From contig NC_134033.1 of assembly GCF_964204645.1 (NCBI RefSeq), forward strand, positions 5,614,231 to 5,678,230: a DNA stretch of 64,000 nt. Direction: 5' to 3'. The translations under genes and the position numbers were made by a program. Under the pieces are notes generated by a model, which was not told the DNA's origin, ran no database searches, and saw only the letters and a list, made by a program, of their open reading frames with translations. Positions 30,401-35,515 of this stretch are shown in pieces (position 1 is the first letter of the stretch; each line of letters starts with the position of its first letter). The stretch is from Tubulanus polymorphus. Its lineage: Eukaryota > Nemertea > Palaeonemertea > Tubulaniformes > Tubulanidae.

Positions 30401-31946
30401 ATTTAACTGACCTGGGCTTTGGTCCAAACTCTAAACTGAGAAATTCACCTGAATTAGGCCCCAGTTCCCTTAAGCGGGCCCTGTTCGCCAAGACTGGTCC
30501 CAGTTCTTCTTAACTGGACCATGGTCCTCGAACTGTGACTGAGTTCTCTAAACTAGTCTCTGGAATTGTCACCCTACACAGATCTTCGAAAAAGGTGCCA
30601 ACACGTTTTTTTACGAATGAACCCCTGTCTTAAAACTCCAACTTCAACTTACTGATTGCTTCTATTGCTGTTGTTTTCTAGCACACGGAATTTGCACGGG
30701 TTTCGATGTTTGCGCCTGCGACAGCGGGTGGAACTCATCGTTGAAATGTGACGTGGCCACGTGTTCGACTCCGTGTCAGCATTCGGGCGTCTGCGTTTCT
30801 GAAAATACGTGTGAGTGTAAAACCGGCTTCTTCGGTAACGACTGCGGCAACGTGTCAACCATCCCGAACAGCAAAAGTCCAGTTTTTATCGGATATCCGT
30901 GGCCGGTCGTTCCGCTGACCGAAAACTGTCGCCTGGGAACATCGGTATTCAATGCGACGGCCTCCGACGCGGACGCAACCGGGCCGAACTCAGAAATCGT
31001 TTATTCGATATCGACGGTCGAATCGAACCCGTCGTTCGGCATCGATTCGAAAGACGGAACGATCTCGACGATCCGGACGATCGACCGCGAGCGTTACCTC
31101 GCGTCCGGCGGCCGTGTCCTAATTTACGTAACCGCTAAGGATAAAGGCTTTCCTTCGAAAAGCACCACGCGGACCTTGACCGTCGATGTCCTCGATGAAA
31201 ACGACAATTGTCCGGAATTCGCATCGATTCCGGCGCCGGTGAGTTTCGCCGCGAACGAGATTCCGTCTGCTCCGATCGTCCGAGTGACGGCGACCGATGA
31301 GGATTCTGGGAATAACGGCTCGGTCGTCTATTCTATATCCGGTAATACGATGCACGCGTCTAGTTTGAATATAAGCGCCTCAGACGGATCGATAACCGTC
31401 ACGAGGGGAATTCCATCCGGAGAGTTTATCGTTTATGTAAAAGCGTCGGACGAGGGTACTCCGAAACCATGCGTCGTTAAATTCGATTTCAAAGCCCAAA
31501 GCGTCTATCAATCGCTTAAAGCTCCTTCAACTACACCAGCTCCTTCAAGTACACCAGCTTGTACAACTTCACCAGTTTCTGCAATTACACCAACTCCTGC
31601 AACTACACCAGCGCCTACAAAAGCGCAGCCTGTTACATCAACAGAGCCGACTACTCAATTCTCAGCTCAACCATCGTCTACGCAACCCACTTCAACCAAT
31701 CAACCCGTTACAGCAACGGGTGCTCGAACAACTACTCCACTTCTCGCTAAACCGCCAACTCCAGCTGCAAATGACGACAAACTGTTCATCACATTAATCG
31801 CCTCTTTGGGAGGTGTGTTGGGGTTGATAACTCTCATCGTGGTCGCTTGCTGCGTGCACAGAATGCGCCAAAAACAAACCCTGGCTGCGAAAAGGAATCA
31901 GCCGCCTGAGGATTTCGAAGCGATGATGATGGATCGAAGATATTGA
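296..31946 (+). CDS. Multi-exon vWD / EGF / cadherin single-pass membrane protein (5' end outside window)
   Basis: I joined 23 exons by GT-AG borders and matching phase; the joined frame has no stop before the TGA at 31944-31946 (about 1,597 codons). Order from the N-terminus: an unrecognised region with a basic RVRR site (residues about 46-387), a Cys-rich region (about 388-620), a vWD module starting with WGDPHITTLDG and its trailing segment (about 612-894), about ten EGF repeats (about 896-1215), two cadherin repeats with DRE and DENDN calcium motifs, a Thr/Pro/Ser-rich stalk, one hydrophobic span and a tail of about 29 residues. The likely place is the plasma membrane with the domains outside, in adhesion or matrix contact; this is inference from the domains. 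vWD followed by many EGFs resembles the VWDE family; cadherin repeats plus a membrane anchor are not what I know from that family. No signal peptide is seen because the first exon lies upstream. Confidence 0.85.
534..636. repeat. Small inverted-repeat element (hairpin), about 103 bp
   Basis: CCAGTTCCACAGTT at the left end is the reverse complement of AACTGTGGAACTGG at the right end, and the arms continue inward as (A/G)AGTTA-rich sequence. Similar ends (AACTCACAACTGTGAAACTGG) occur near 25196, so this is a dispersed family. It lies in the intron after the first exon. The rest of 432-1330 shows no gene; part may be the LINE 5' leader. Confidence 0.6.
1331..2679 (+). pseudogene. LINE ORF1 (nucleic-acid-binding protein), frameshifted
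   Basis: ATG at 1331 in good context (CTAAAATGG). The frame is broken early (near 1395), again near 1600, and again in an A-run near 1728. The intact part, 1852 to the TAG at 2677-2679, contains EDRLIDQEARARRSNLVFVG, the start of the RRM-like region of L1-type ORF1 proteins, preceded by heptad-rich coiled-coil sequence (about 1640-1850). The C-terminus is Pro/Asn/Thr-rich. In live elements this protein binds the element RNA; here it is broken. Confidence 0.75.
2680..6141 (+). pseudogene. LINE ORF2 (endonuclease-reverse transcriptase), 2 frameshifts and 2 stops
   Basis: The endonuclease begins near 2734 (LYSLNVGGLK, then LTETK, GGVYIPP, CGDFNAYT and SDVH, the usual catalytic boxes). The frame shifts near 3100. 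An in-frame TAA is at 3599-3601. A second frameshift is near 4110. The RT domain runs from about 4200 (KAPGCDEI, NYRGITLL, QAGFRKNHS, FIDNQKAFD, GLRQGENLSPVLFSI, LLYADDTILL). A premature TAA at 5419-5421 sits where copy 2 has Lys. The C-terminus (to 6141) carries a C-x2-C-x9-H-x4-C motif (CNKCN...YHFILKC). There is no ATG at the start of the endonuclease; the frame is the same as ORF1, separated by one TAG. Confidence 0.85.
6285..6725. repeat. Degenerate tandem repeat with GATGTCATAGGGGGATTT motif
   Basis: About seven imperfect units of roughly 50-70 bases each carry GATG(A)TCATAGGG(G)GATTT followed by GAAGC/GTCAT-type sequence. The same motif recurs in either orientation elsewhere in introns (around 970, 14600-14760, 15170-15480, 27290, 27630, 27845). 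One unit contains the palindrome TGACGTCA at about 6293. It lies directly upstream of exon 2. Confidence 0.6.
6752..6949 (+). CDS. Exon 2, with furin-type cleavage site
   Basis: Acceptor tgttatttcag, donor CAG/gtgagg, phase 0 to 0, 66 codons. The peptide begins IVTVHSDSQYVYLELLPV and contains TPRVRRAASS. RVRR/A matches the R-X-R-R proprotein convertase consensus, so the protein may be cut after this point. The exon follows directly on the intron that holds the first LINE. Confidence 0.75.
7141..7312. mobile_element. MITE-like element, family M, copy 1
   Basis: A 172-bp segment bounded by inverted repeats: AGTGTGTCTTCACTGCGGTG at the left matches the reverse complement of the right end (...GCGGTGTAGACACACT), with GCGGTGTAT near both ends. 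It has no coding capacity. A related copy is at 11692-11856 in another intron of the same gene. Confidence 0.7.
7368..7534 (+). CDS. Exon 3
   Basis: Acceptor atttcgcgtag, donor AG/gttcgg, phase 0 in and 2 out. The peptide alternates polar and hydrophobic residues (for example TPTVKLKLKISWESPYLEE), suggesting beta structure. No family is recognised. Confidence 0.7.
7669..7825 (+). CDS. Exon 4
   Basis: Acceptor cgttatag, donor AAG/gtaagc, phase 2 in and 0 out. It contains a hydrophobic Pro-rich stretch (FSIPIWATPPIFLPGSFLF) followed by DLKFNVHVDVK. The stretch is not long enough for a confident membrane span. Confidence 0.75.
8336..9399 (-). pseudogene. Antisense transposon-type gene, DUF7869-like, 5'-incomplete and frameshifted
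   Basis: A minus-strand frame reads from 9380 (MKLKFHNPKKDACGLC) to about 8453 with KKDACGLC, CECFLWHEG, GRGSNEIASC, FADGCSGQNKNS and EPHHGQNEGDAVHS. I recall these boxes from a large invertebrate family (DUF7869) found with DNA transposons; I cannot verify this. A run of six T at 8447-8452 is a likely slip site: past it the frame ends early at 8418, while a shifted frame continues in family-like sequence (LSADKFNDLMRLCQGEMP) to a TAG at 8336-8338. Upstream of the first Met is TTTCTCATACTAATGCAAG, a good acceptor, so an earlier exon is missing or was displaced. It is nested in the host intron 7826-10770. Confidence 0.65.
9500..10485. mobile_element. Foldback element: near-palindrome of about 986 bp
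   Basis: The outer arms 9500-9717 and 10270-10485 are almost perfect reverse complements (CTATAGCAC...GGGGCTCGTTACG at the left; CGTAACGAGCCCC...GTGCTATAG at the right). Inner sequence also pairs: 9907 on (CTTATGAACTGACCTTATTG) with the stretch ending at 10269, and weaker complementarity goes on to a centre near 10080 with TGACGTCA in both halves. About 190 bases (9718-9906) are present only in the left half. The ends fit a TA target duplication. No protein is encoded. Confidence 0.8.
10500..10531. repeat. Short perfect palindrome
   Basis: AAAAGGGCGAATGG is followed after two bases by CCATTCGCCCTTTT. CCCATTCGCCC also occurs at 8093 and 10687, so it may be an end motif of an older element enclosing the antisense gene and the foldback. 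This is only a suggestion. Confidence 0.5.
10771..11029 (+). CDS. Exon 5
   Basis: Acceptor ttatttccag, donor TTAG/gttagt, phase 0 in and 1 out. The peptide starts AKGFVSVKAGATGTMKTG and ends with the basic KLKRLL. It follows a 2.9-kb intron loaded with mobile elements. No known domain is seen. Confidence 0.8.
11049..11062 (+). promoter_or_regulatory. CTCF-like motif
   Basis: CCACCAGGGGGCGG fits the bilaterian CTCF core CCASYAGRKGGCRS at every position. It lies 20 bases after exon 5, inside an intron. Further CACC/GCCAGGGG copies follow (11132, 11160), so the site is part of a small degenerate repeat. Motif match only. Confidence 0.35.
11352..11595 (+). CDS. Exon 6
   Basis: Acceptor acactttcag, donor TTATC/gtaagt, phase 1 in and 2 out. 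It includes the first paired cysteines (WADACSEKCADDPDA) and ends the non-Cys-rich N-terminal region. Confidence 0.85.
11692..11856. mobile_element. MITE-like element, family M, copy 2
   Basis: A 165-bp segment with ends AGTGCGTCTTCACCGC and GCAGTGAAGACGCACT, related to the ends of the copy at 7141-7312. It is non-coding, in the intron after exon 6. Confidence 0.65.
11875..11944 (+). repeat. (GGGA)n microsatellite, about 17 units
   Basis: An uninterrupted run of GGGA with regularly spaced G3 tracts, able in principle to form G-quadruplexes on the plus strand. It is in an intron, directly downstream of a MITE end. Confidence 0.95.
12091..12226 (+). CDS. Exon 7, start of Cys-rich region
   Basis: Acceptor attatttcag, donor AAG/gtacgt, phase 2 in and 0 out. 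Clustered cysteines (VPCCVCKDTG, CMCECFCDPP) indicate a disulfide-rich extracellular segment that does not match the EGF spacing. Confidence 0.85.
12477..12617 (+). CDS. Exon 8, Cys-rich region
   Basis: Acceptor gtctttctag, donor CCG/gtgagc, phase 0 to 0, 47 codons. It contains ECQCELCPDNT and WCPCECADGSRKDTR. A PKKKRK run looks like a nuclear signal but sits in a disulfide-rich extracellular context. Confidence 0.85.
12709..12848 (+). CDS. Exon 9, Cys-rich region
   Basis: Acceptor tcaattttag, donor ACGT/gtaagt, phase 0 in and 2 out. It has repeated C-x-C motifs (CDCTCKDG, CECTCKNC) and two ADGQC copies, suggesting small internal repeats. Confidence 0.85.
13212..13368 (+). mobile_element. 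tRNA-derived SINE with target-site duplications
   Basis: The head has an A box TGGCCGAGTGGTC and a B box GGTTCAAACCC, as in Ser/Leu tRNAs, but is not a foldable tRNA gene by its ends. An unrelated body follows (GGCGCTTAGCGGGTTGAG) and a short A-run. ACCACAATGAGAG flanks it exactly (13212-13224 and 13356-13368), so it is a retroposed insertion in the intron before exon 10. Confidence 0.85.
13535..13680 (+). CDS. Exon 10, Cys-rich region
   Basis: Acceptor attatctatag, donor CCGA/gtaagt, phase 2 in and 1 out. Cysteines continue (CPSRCRYGTVWVGCECKCK) and it ends GKNCNIPDCGPCP. Confidence 0.85.
13965..14105 (+). repeat. Dispersed repeat, copy 1 of 2
   Basis: About 140 bases resembling 52421-52566: both have ATATCG(A/C)..ATCTATCA, GTTTGG, AACGAC, ACAGCTCTA, CAGAG..GTTTG, GCGGACAAT and CAGTCACCT in the same order. 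No coding capacity is shared convincingly. It is an unclassified interspersed repeat. Confidence 0.5.
14428..14574 (+). CDS. Exon 11, end of Cys-rich region and start of vWD module
   Basis: Acceptor tatgattgtag, donor GACG/gtcagt, phase 1 to 1. It starts with a CGNGFC...CRCRNGWRGRCC unit and ends in WGDPHITTLDG, the signature that opens vWD domains. The Gly codon of LDG is split across the intron. Confidence 0.9.
14896..15091 (+). CDS. Exon 12, vWD module
   Basis: Acceptor tctttaatcag, donor CAG/gtaatc, phase 1 in and 2 out. The reading RDFDYYDIGEYWYC continues the vWD fold directly from exon 11 (compare the usual YDFNGLGEYW pattern), followed by FGIQTRFFYHI. Confidence 0.85.
15511..15650 (+). 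CDS. Exon 13, vWD module
   Basis: Acceptor tttctgtatag, donor CAAG/gtaacc, phase 2 in and 1 out. Beta-strand-like peptide (SNGSVNVKLEPGSG, ATIYISFKQ). The 5.56-kb intron that follows contains the AT-rich island. Confidence 0.8.
15727..15840 (-). other. tRNA-like (SINE-type) head of AT-rich module, copy 1
   Basis: Read on the minus strand it has AGTGGTGTCTCGACCGCTCG near its start and a B-box-like GGTTCGATTCT at its end. Its partner at 19301-19415 has GGTTCGAATCC, an exact B box. Whether it is a separate SINE or part of the module is not clear; it is present at the same place in both copies. Confidence 0.45.
15854..15976 (+). pseudogene. Small AT-rich ORF, copy 1, cut by a stop codon
   Basis: It begins MGDRKAFLATINNRIKPAKK like the 55-codon ORF of copy 2 but ends early at a TAA (15974-15976) where copy 2 has TTA (Leu). 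Basic and Lys-rich; unknown function. Confidence 0.55.
16120..16515 (+). repeat. Minisatellite of AT-rich module, copy 1
   Basis: Units of 36-47 bases carry AGTGTGAGTAAA (once or twice) and TAAGTTAGATTTTCAA(T/C)GTTAA. About eight units lie between the small ORF and the larger ORF. The position recalls iterons or a promoter array, but nothing shows function. Confidence 0.85.
16524..16815 (+). pseudogene. AT-rich ORF, copy 1, frameshifted by a deletion
   Basis: The start MKEEMEFKIEIKE matches copy 2 (20018). A deletion of about 49 bases just after 16645 shifts the frame so translation stops at once; the downstream half (ELIDTLDNGAKNPKIF...) survives in another frame to a TAA at 16813-16815. 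That stop lies in the left arm of the inverted repeat. Confidence 0.6.
16805..17151. repeat. Imperfect 347-bp hairpin between convergent AT-rich ORFs
   Basis: The arms 16805-16880 and 17077-17151 are close reverse complements (GGAATGATTAAATAACAAAT at the left outer end), and the loop also pairs partly (TTGTTAATC with GATTAACAA). The stop codon of the plus-strand ORF and that of the minus-strand ORF both lie in the arms, so the hairpin is the shared 3' region of convergent genes. Confidence 0.75.
17145..17426 (-). CDS. Small protein with a hydrophobic span and a C-terminal C2H2 finger
   Basis: 93 codons, intact, AT-rich. Residues about 20-40 are hydrophobic (IMMISGLLSFSVYGLK). The last 25 residues hold a classical finger CEIC-x12-H-x3-H. 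Starts at ATG 17426, ends TGA inside the right hairpin arm. It lies 37 bases downstream of the broken ORF on the same strand (17464-17681), like a compact two-gene unit. Family not recognised; a combination of a membrane span and a zinc finger in so short a protein is odd. It may be a gene of a DNA virus-like or Maverick-like element; this is inference from composition and layout. Confidence 0.5.
   Translation of the reverse strand: MSENILNLLNLIYRNQEEMKLIMMISGLLSFSVYGLKQLFHFYDDFEIKYIELKNNINYISDRMNNIKRCEICSKKYKTEKGFRNHKIGHKLE
17464..17681 (-). pseudogene. Small membrane-protein-like ORF, frameshifted
   Basis: It begins MDGFIPTGKSDLKHYLVAG, then a one-base shift near 17620 leads into NLILAALYFYYEN (hydrophobic) and a Lys/Asn-rich tail ending VVESD. 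Not intact. It shares strand and composition with the finger protein downstream. Confidence 0.45.
17800..19095. repeat. 24-bp satellite array with 401-bp higher-order repeat
   Basis: About 53 units built on TTTCAACTGTCAAACAATTT plus ATCA. As 24 is a multiple of 3, long spurious frames run through it on both strands. A 17-base short unit (lacking AAACAAT) recurs at 18423-18439 and 18824-18840, and rare variants (ATCATGTCA) recur at 18161 and 18562; both give a 401-bp higher-order period, that is 16 full units plus one short unit. It lies between the two AT-rich module copies. Confidence 0.95.
19431..19598 (+). CDS. Small Lys-rich ORF, copy 2 (55 residues)
   Basis: ATG to TAA intact. It starts MGDMKAFLATMNNRIKPAKK and ends KYGEKVSAN; strongly basic, helix-forming in the second half. 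It has the same start and sequence as the broken copy at 15854, and the differences include conservative changes (R/M, I/M). No family recognised. Confidence 0.4.
   Translation: MGDMKAFLATMNNRIKPAKKQFEIKKLIDVTKEIEHKILKLEKIKTKYGEKVSAN
19700..20005 (+). repeat. Minisatellite of AT-rich module, copy 2
   Basis: Six to seven units with AGTGTGAGTAAA and TAAGTTAGATTTTCAA. The unit number differs from copy 1, while flanks are alike, so the array changes length independently. Confidence 0.85.
20018..20671 (+). pseudogene. AT-rich ORF, copy 2, with two in-frame stops and a zinc-finger-like end
   Basis: The first 121 codons are open (start MKEEMEFKIEIKELNELF; ELIDTLDNGAKNPKIF). The TAG at 20381-20383 and the TAA near 20576 interrupt, but the same frame continues with three copies of an IQCDLE-containing repeat of about 22 residues and then a C-x-C-GGKY...H...H finger-like motif, ending at TAA 20669-20671. 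The C-x-C-G...H...H pattern reminds me of small proteins of large DNA viruses; that is memory, not proof. Confidence 0.5.
21212..21406 (+). CDS. Exon 14, C-terminal part of the vWD module
   Basis: Acceptor tgttttctag, donor CCT/gtgagt, phase 1 to 1. NTAGLCGFLDGDPTNDF is the conserved late vWD motif (GLCG...DGDPxND). The split codon at its end gives Trp in the joined reading (AESW). Confidence 0.9.
21561..21718 (+). CDS. Exon 15, post-vWD segment
   Basis: Acceptor atttttccag, donor GCT/gtgagt, phase 1 in and 0 out. It contains SSGGMFDSWKWDASNF and DPTFKPNYVSP, in the place where VWDE-like proteins carry a linker between vWD and the next Cys-rich segment. Confidence 0.85.
21989..22109 (+). CDS. 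Exon 16, Cys-containing post-vWD segment
   Basis: Acceptor gacattatag, donor GCAG/gtaaat, phase 0 in and 1 out. The pattern VCGANGATG...SCIFDVAVTKD corresponds to the C...C-x-FD-x-x-VT segment that follows vWD domains in this kind of protein. Confidence 0.85.
22311..22688 (+). repeat. 378-bp direct repeat P, left copy
   Basis: Reads the same as 24303-24680 at an offset of 1992 as far as I compared; no difference was seen. It contains the palindrome CGGGAATACTGTATTCCCG. It is intron sequence after exon 16 and flanks segment Q directly. Confidence 0.9.
22690..24303 (+). repeat. Segment Q: inserted copy of the intron after exon 22
   Basis: 1,614 bases almost identical to 28936-30551. It starts with the last 19 bases of EGF exon 22 (TCACTTCAGAAATGTTCAG) with its donor site, then nearly the whole following intron. 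It includes a degenerate run of CTAAACTGGGCC-type repeats (about 23990-24290). It is bounded on both sides by P. The exon fragment here has no acceptor and is not expected to be used. Confidence 0.9.
24303..24680 (+). repeat. 378-bp direct repeat P, right copy
   Basis: The same sequence as 22311-22688. The unduplicated intron goes on from here to exon 17. Confidence 0.9.
24808..24897 (+). CDS. Exon 17, EGF repeat 1
   Basis: Acceptor ttttatttag, donor ATAG/gtgagt, phase 1 to 1 (symmetrical). Complete EGF spacing: CQVSCSGHGQCNNGTCVC followed by GWDGTDC. Confidence 0.9.
   Translation, partial: RVKCLVPVTVSVIMGHASVILVGTELTVL
25634..25729 (+). CDS. Exon 18, EGF repeat 2
   Basis: Acceptor tatatcgtag, donor AAAG/gtacgg, phase 1 to 1. 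EGF spacing CSNCSEHGVCKSSGFCEC then GWDGTTC. Confidence 0.9.
25740..26275. repeat. Degenerate minisatellite AAACATGCACATGTCAAT
   Basis: About twenty irregular units of 20-28 bases in the intron after exon 18, each with ACATG..CATG(T/C) and AATTATCCA-like spacer. Non-coding. Confidence 0.8.
26308..26391 (+). CDS. Exon 19, EGF repeat 3 (first part)
   Basis: Acceptor ttttttcag, donor TCCG/gtatgt, phase 1 to 1. CLAVNNCSSNGVC...CLCNKGFS; the final Cys of this EGF is supplied by the next exon (GADC). Confidence 0.9.
26964..27116 (+). CDS. Exon 20, end of EGF 3, EGF 4, start of EGF 5
   Basis: Acceptor atcaaaacag, donor TCCG/gtaggt, phase 1 to 1. GADC closes EGF 3, then CRNVSFCSGHGDC...CRCFTGWTGSNC is EGF 4, and CEKMNYCS opens EGF 5. 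Confidence 0.9.
27930..28185 (+). CDS. Exon 21, EGF repeats 5 (end), 6 and 7 (start)
   Basis: Acceptor ttatttgcag, donor GCAG/gtgcgc, phase 1 in and 2 out. GC-rich. EGF 6 reads CSALNDCSQHGSC...CTCDDGYTSLDC; EGF 7 begins CPNNNDCFKRGIC and has a longer loop (NVTTSESS). Confidence 0.9.
28785..28954 (+). CDS. Exon 22, end of EGF 7, EGF 8, start of EGF 9
   Basis: Acceptor cctcttacag, donor TCAG/gtaacg, phase 2 in and 1 out. Contains YYGTRC, then CDEVQNCSGHGRC...CECFVGYNGTKC, then CDSLQKCS. The last 19 bases together with the following intron are duplicated at 22690-24303. Confidence 0.9.
28936..30551 (+). repeat. Segment Q', source copy
   Basis: End of exon 22 and most of the next intron; parent of the copy at 22690-24303. 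A few single-base and A-run differences separate the two. Minus-strand frames of 80-97 codons within it look like chance. Confidence 0.85.
30682..31946 (+). CDS. Exon 23: last EGFs, two cadherin repeats, mucin-like stalk, membrane span, tail, stop
   Basis: Acceptor gttttctag, phase 1 in, ending at TGA. AHGICTGFDVCACDSGW completes EGF 9; CSTPCQHSGVC...CECKTGFFGNDC is EGF 10. Two cadherin repeats follow: TASDADATGPNSEIVYSI, IDRERY, VTAKDKG and DVLDENDNCPEF in the first; TATDEDSGNNGSVVYSI and ASDEGTP in the second, which lacks a final DxNDN. Then about 90 residues rich in Thr, Pro and Ser (mucin-like, O-glycosylation likely), a hydrophobic span around 31777-31860, two Cys at the membrane edge and a basic tail ending DRRY. 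Cadherin, stalk, span and stop share one uninterrupted exon. Confidence 0.92.
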
Positions 31947-31998
31947 TCATTCGAAATTCATCTTAATCTTATCTACTTAGATCTAAATCCTTTATTCA

Positions 31999-32004
31999 AT
32001 TAAA
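31999..32004 (+). promoter_or_regulatory. Possible poly(A) signal of the vWD/EGF/cadherin gene
   Basis: ATTAAA lies 53 bases after the stop codon. A canonical AATAAA lies at 32933-32938, which would give a 3' UTR of about 1 kb. The sequence alone does not decide between them. Confidence 0.25.
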
Positions 32005-33049
32005 AGATATTTTAATGTCATTCGTCCTTGTTCTGAAAGCGCCTGTGATGTCGGTTTTATAGTTTTGTAAAATCTATTTTCTAAAAAATTTTCTATCCAT
32101 TATTTTGAAGCCATATGTTTTTTTATGTTTTCATTTTCAAATTAGATCTAGATATTTGGTTTTATTCATAGGGAGGAAGAAGATCTGAGCTAATTCGATC
32201 TGAATTTAACTATTGATCCAGGCCCTTAGCCAAGGGTTGGATGCCAAAATTCACAATCGTAATTGTTATTTCGAGCACGTAAATATTGATGACGTAGTGC
32301 GCATCGAATCGCACAGAACTCCTTAAATAACGCTTACTATGTATCGGTCATTGTCTATGAAGATTAGGCACGCGATTGTCCGAGGCTATCGATGCCGGGG
32401 TAAACACAGTCTACTTAAGTTGTTTCATCCATAATGTAAATTCAAAAAACAATTGTCTTTTTTTCTTACGTTTTAGGTGGATAACGTCCACCCATCTTCA
32501 GAGATTTATTTGAAAAAAGATTTTTTTTTCATATAAATAATTGCGGGTGATACATCATCCAAACTGAAAATAGTCTCAACTATCTACAAGAGTCTACTGT
32601 ATTTTTTCTCAGCGATACAAATATGTGGAAGAATGAGGCCACATACATAAAACATAATAGCGCCTTTCGAATGCATCGTCTAGCGACTACAATTTTTCAA
32701 TGTAATCAAGAACTCACGATGGTGAGCTACTCGCCTTAGATACTCGTATGGCGTCTGTATAACTGAATATGTCTCAATTGTTTAAAATGTTTATTTTGTA
32801 TTTAAATCATGTAATAACTGATTATCTTGTATCCACTCGGAACGAATGTTAATATCGTCAGTATCACTCAATTAATATGCGGCACTATTTTTAACCATAG
32901 AATTTTTAATTATTACAGAATTATCATGAATGAATAAACGATATACACTTAGAATACGATTATGTTATATGGAGGATTGCTTTGACCCTTCAGGTTGTAG
33001 ATTAAAGATAAAAATCCTGAAGCCTGATGAAGCGATTAAAGAAAAAAAA

Positions 33050-33560
33050 ATATAGAATATAGCTGCAAAGCAGCAATAATGGGTTTTCTGCACATCCTTG
33101 TTCGTATTCTTGATCTTGTCTGGATAATGTGTCGACCACGATCGCGTGTACGCGATGCAGCTAAACCATGCCATGAAAATAAGGGAATTTAGAATCCTGT
33201 CCAACCGTCAACACGGTTTTATAAAAGGACGGTCGACAAAGAGTCAATTAGGCCTACCTGGAAACCATAGCTGATTGCACCAGATAATTATTTGACTCTG
33301 GAAAATCGACTGTTAGGCCTATAAGTATTTATATATTTCGAAAAAGCATTTGATAAGGTACAACATCAGCGATTACTAAACGAGCAATGATGGGTCGTTT
33401 AAATAGCTTAGCGGATTTCTCTGAACGAAAACAGGGGGCCGAAATCAAAGGAACTCATCTTGGAATAAATCGGTCTGACTAGTGGAGTCACACAAGGTAG
33501 TATCCTTAGTCGTCTTCTCTTCACTATCCTGATAGATGATATACAGAGTAATCAATAATG
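33050..33560 (+). pseudogene. Remnant of a second LINE type (RT fragment), copy a
   Basis: Broken pieces of a reverse transcriptase can be read: QHGFIKGRSTKSQL near 33210, FEKAFDKVQHQRLLN near 33340, then SGVTQGSILSRLLFTIL near 33485-33535, with frameshifts and stops. These are the usual boxes of CR1/Jockey-type LINEs and differ from those of the LINE at 1.3-6.3 kb. The stretch 31947-33050 before it shows no gene. Confidence 0.7.
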
Positions 33561-33699
33561 TACCGGACAGAGTATATTTCCAAAACGATCTCAAGAAGCA
33601 GTGTTCTGTTCATGGTCAGAAAGTTGGGCTTCTACCTGACAGGCATGATATGGATATTGGATACAACGAAAACCCAGGTTCAGATTATACCTTTGTGTT

Positions 33700-34265
33700 C
33701 GAATGAGAAGATTATTTTGGTCGAATTAAGATTACTTATTATAACGAAGACTATCTAGTTCCACCAAGATTTTGCTCTTTGGAACGAAAACGCTTCGAAC
33801 AATATATCTGTTCGAACAAAAAAATAATGATCCGAAGAAAATCTTGTTCGAATAAAAACAAGAACAATACGCTTTTTGTTCGAACAAAAATTTATCTTCG
33901 TTCTGACCAAAAACTTTGTTTGAATAAAGAGCTATGTTATTGTTGAAATGAAAACCTTTCGTTCCGACAAAAAAATTTTGTTGAGCGAAAACAATTTCGT
34001 TCAAATAATGTTTGAATGAAAACAATTGTGTTCGATTTAACAATATACATGTGCTTAATACTTTATTTTCGGACGAAAAACTTTTTACAATATACTTCTT
34101 CGAACGACAAGAAAATTTTGTCCGAATGGGGACGTTTCTGTCCAATCAAACAATTGTCCGAACGAAAAACCATTCGTTTGGACAAAAAAGGTTGTTCGAT
34201 TAACGAAAACAACTTTGTTCTAACGATTCTTTCAAATCGGTTCAATTATTATCGGGTCGATCGAA
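33700..34265. repeat. Low-complexity region rich in TTCGAACAAAAA-like words
   Basis: Irregular short repeats of GTTCGAACAAAAA and GTTCGAATGAAAAC in both orientations. Related stretches are at 46650-46800 and 48190-48530. Frames here are not protein-like. Confidence 0.6.
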
Positions 34266-35149
34266 AAAGTACAAACGATCTCCTATCCACCGCGGCATCC
34301 TAGACGCTCACTCCGAATATCAAGCTGGAGTCCAGCTTACGGATAAGAATGTGTAATATACAGGCATTCAGTAAATATCCCGTGGATTTGGGTAAGATCG
34401 GTATAAACTGCAGGAAAAATAGACTATTGATAAATGTTTGAAATCCGCGGCCGAATCACTGGTAGTAATAAATCCATTTATTGATACCTCATCACCACAA
34501 CAGCTTTTCTCCGCTGCATCAGTTCGGCGTGTTTAGTTTAGGCCTATACGACTTGGTACTCTAATGATTTATCGTAGTAAATATCCGATAAAGAAACTAA
34601 CTGTTTGAAGCCCGCGGCCAAATCACTGGGAGTAATAGATTTATTTCTTCTTGCTTTGATTCTCATGGCGAGCGGGTCCGCGGAACAACGATGTAAAGAA
34701 ACAAATTGATTCATCGATCTTGACAGCTCGACAGTGCTTATAATATTTTTAGAGTAGTAAATTATATCCTGTCGGTTAAGTGTACTGATGAAGAAAATGG
34801 CTAATTGTTTAAATTTACTGTTTAAAGACCGCGGCTGAATGGGAAGTCTTGCGGCAGTAAATTTGTTTATTAACACTTGAATTGATAATCGAAGTGACGA
34901 GCAGCCTCCGTTGGATTTCGGGATGACGACTCAGAAAAACATGACGCCTCATTGAATGGGGCCCAATTTTCGATGTCTACGGCCCGACAGCGCTTTTGTA
35001 ACGTTGATTCATTATAATACGCACGGAGTATTTGTAGATCGAAGTGAGCTGAAGGATATCATACGGATTGTATCGGCAACAGTGGCAAGGTAACAAAGCC
35101 TCTGTTCTTTTAGTGAAAACAGTGTGACATAAAATAACAAATATAGCTG

Positions 35150-35445
35150 CAAAGCAGCGATAACGGGTTTTCTGCACAGTCTTAGAATCCTGTTCAACGG
35201 TGGATTTCAACAAAGCATTTGATAAGGCTCAACATCAGCCATTACTAAACAGGCTATTAGGAAACAGTATCAATGATAGGTCGCCCAAATGGCTCAGCAG
35301 TTATCTCTGAACGGAAACTTGTAACCGAAATCAACGGGACGCATCATCTTGGAATGAGACGGTCTAACTAGTGGAGTCACGCAAGGTAGTATCCTAAGTC
35401 GTCTTCTGCTTAATGTCCTGACAAATGACATACACAGTAATCCAA
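35150..35445 (+). pseudogene. LINE RT fragment inside U1
   Basis: Reads VDFNKAFDKAQHQPLLNRLL, then SPKWLSSYLSERKLVTEING, with a later SGVTQGSILS-like stretch in another frame. A deletion has removed the QHGF part seen in the 33-kb copy. Confidence 0.7.
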
Positions 35446-35515
35446 AATATACCAGACCGAGTAAATTTCCAAAACGACCTTAACACACTGTTCGACCAAA
35501 AAACTTAATGTTCCG

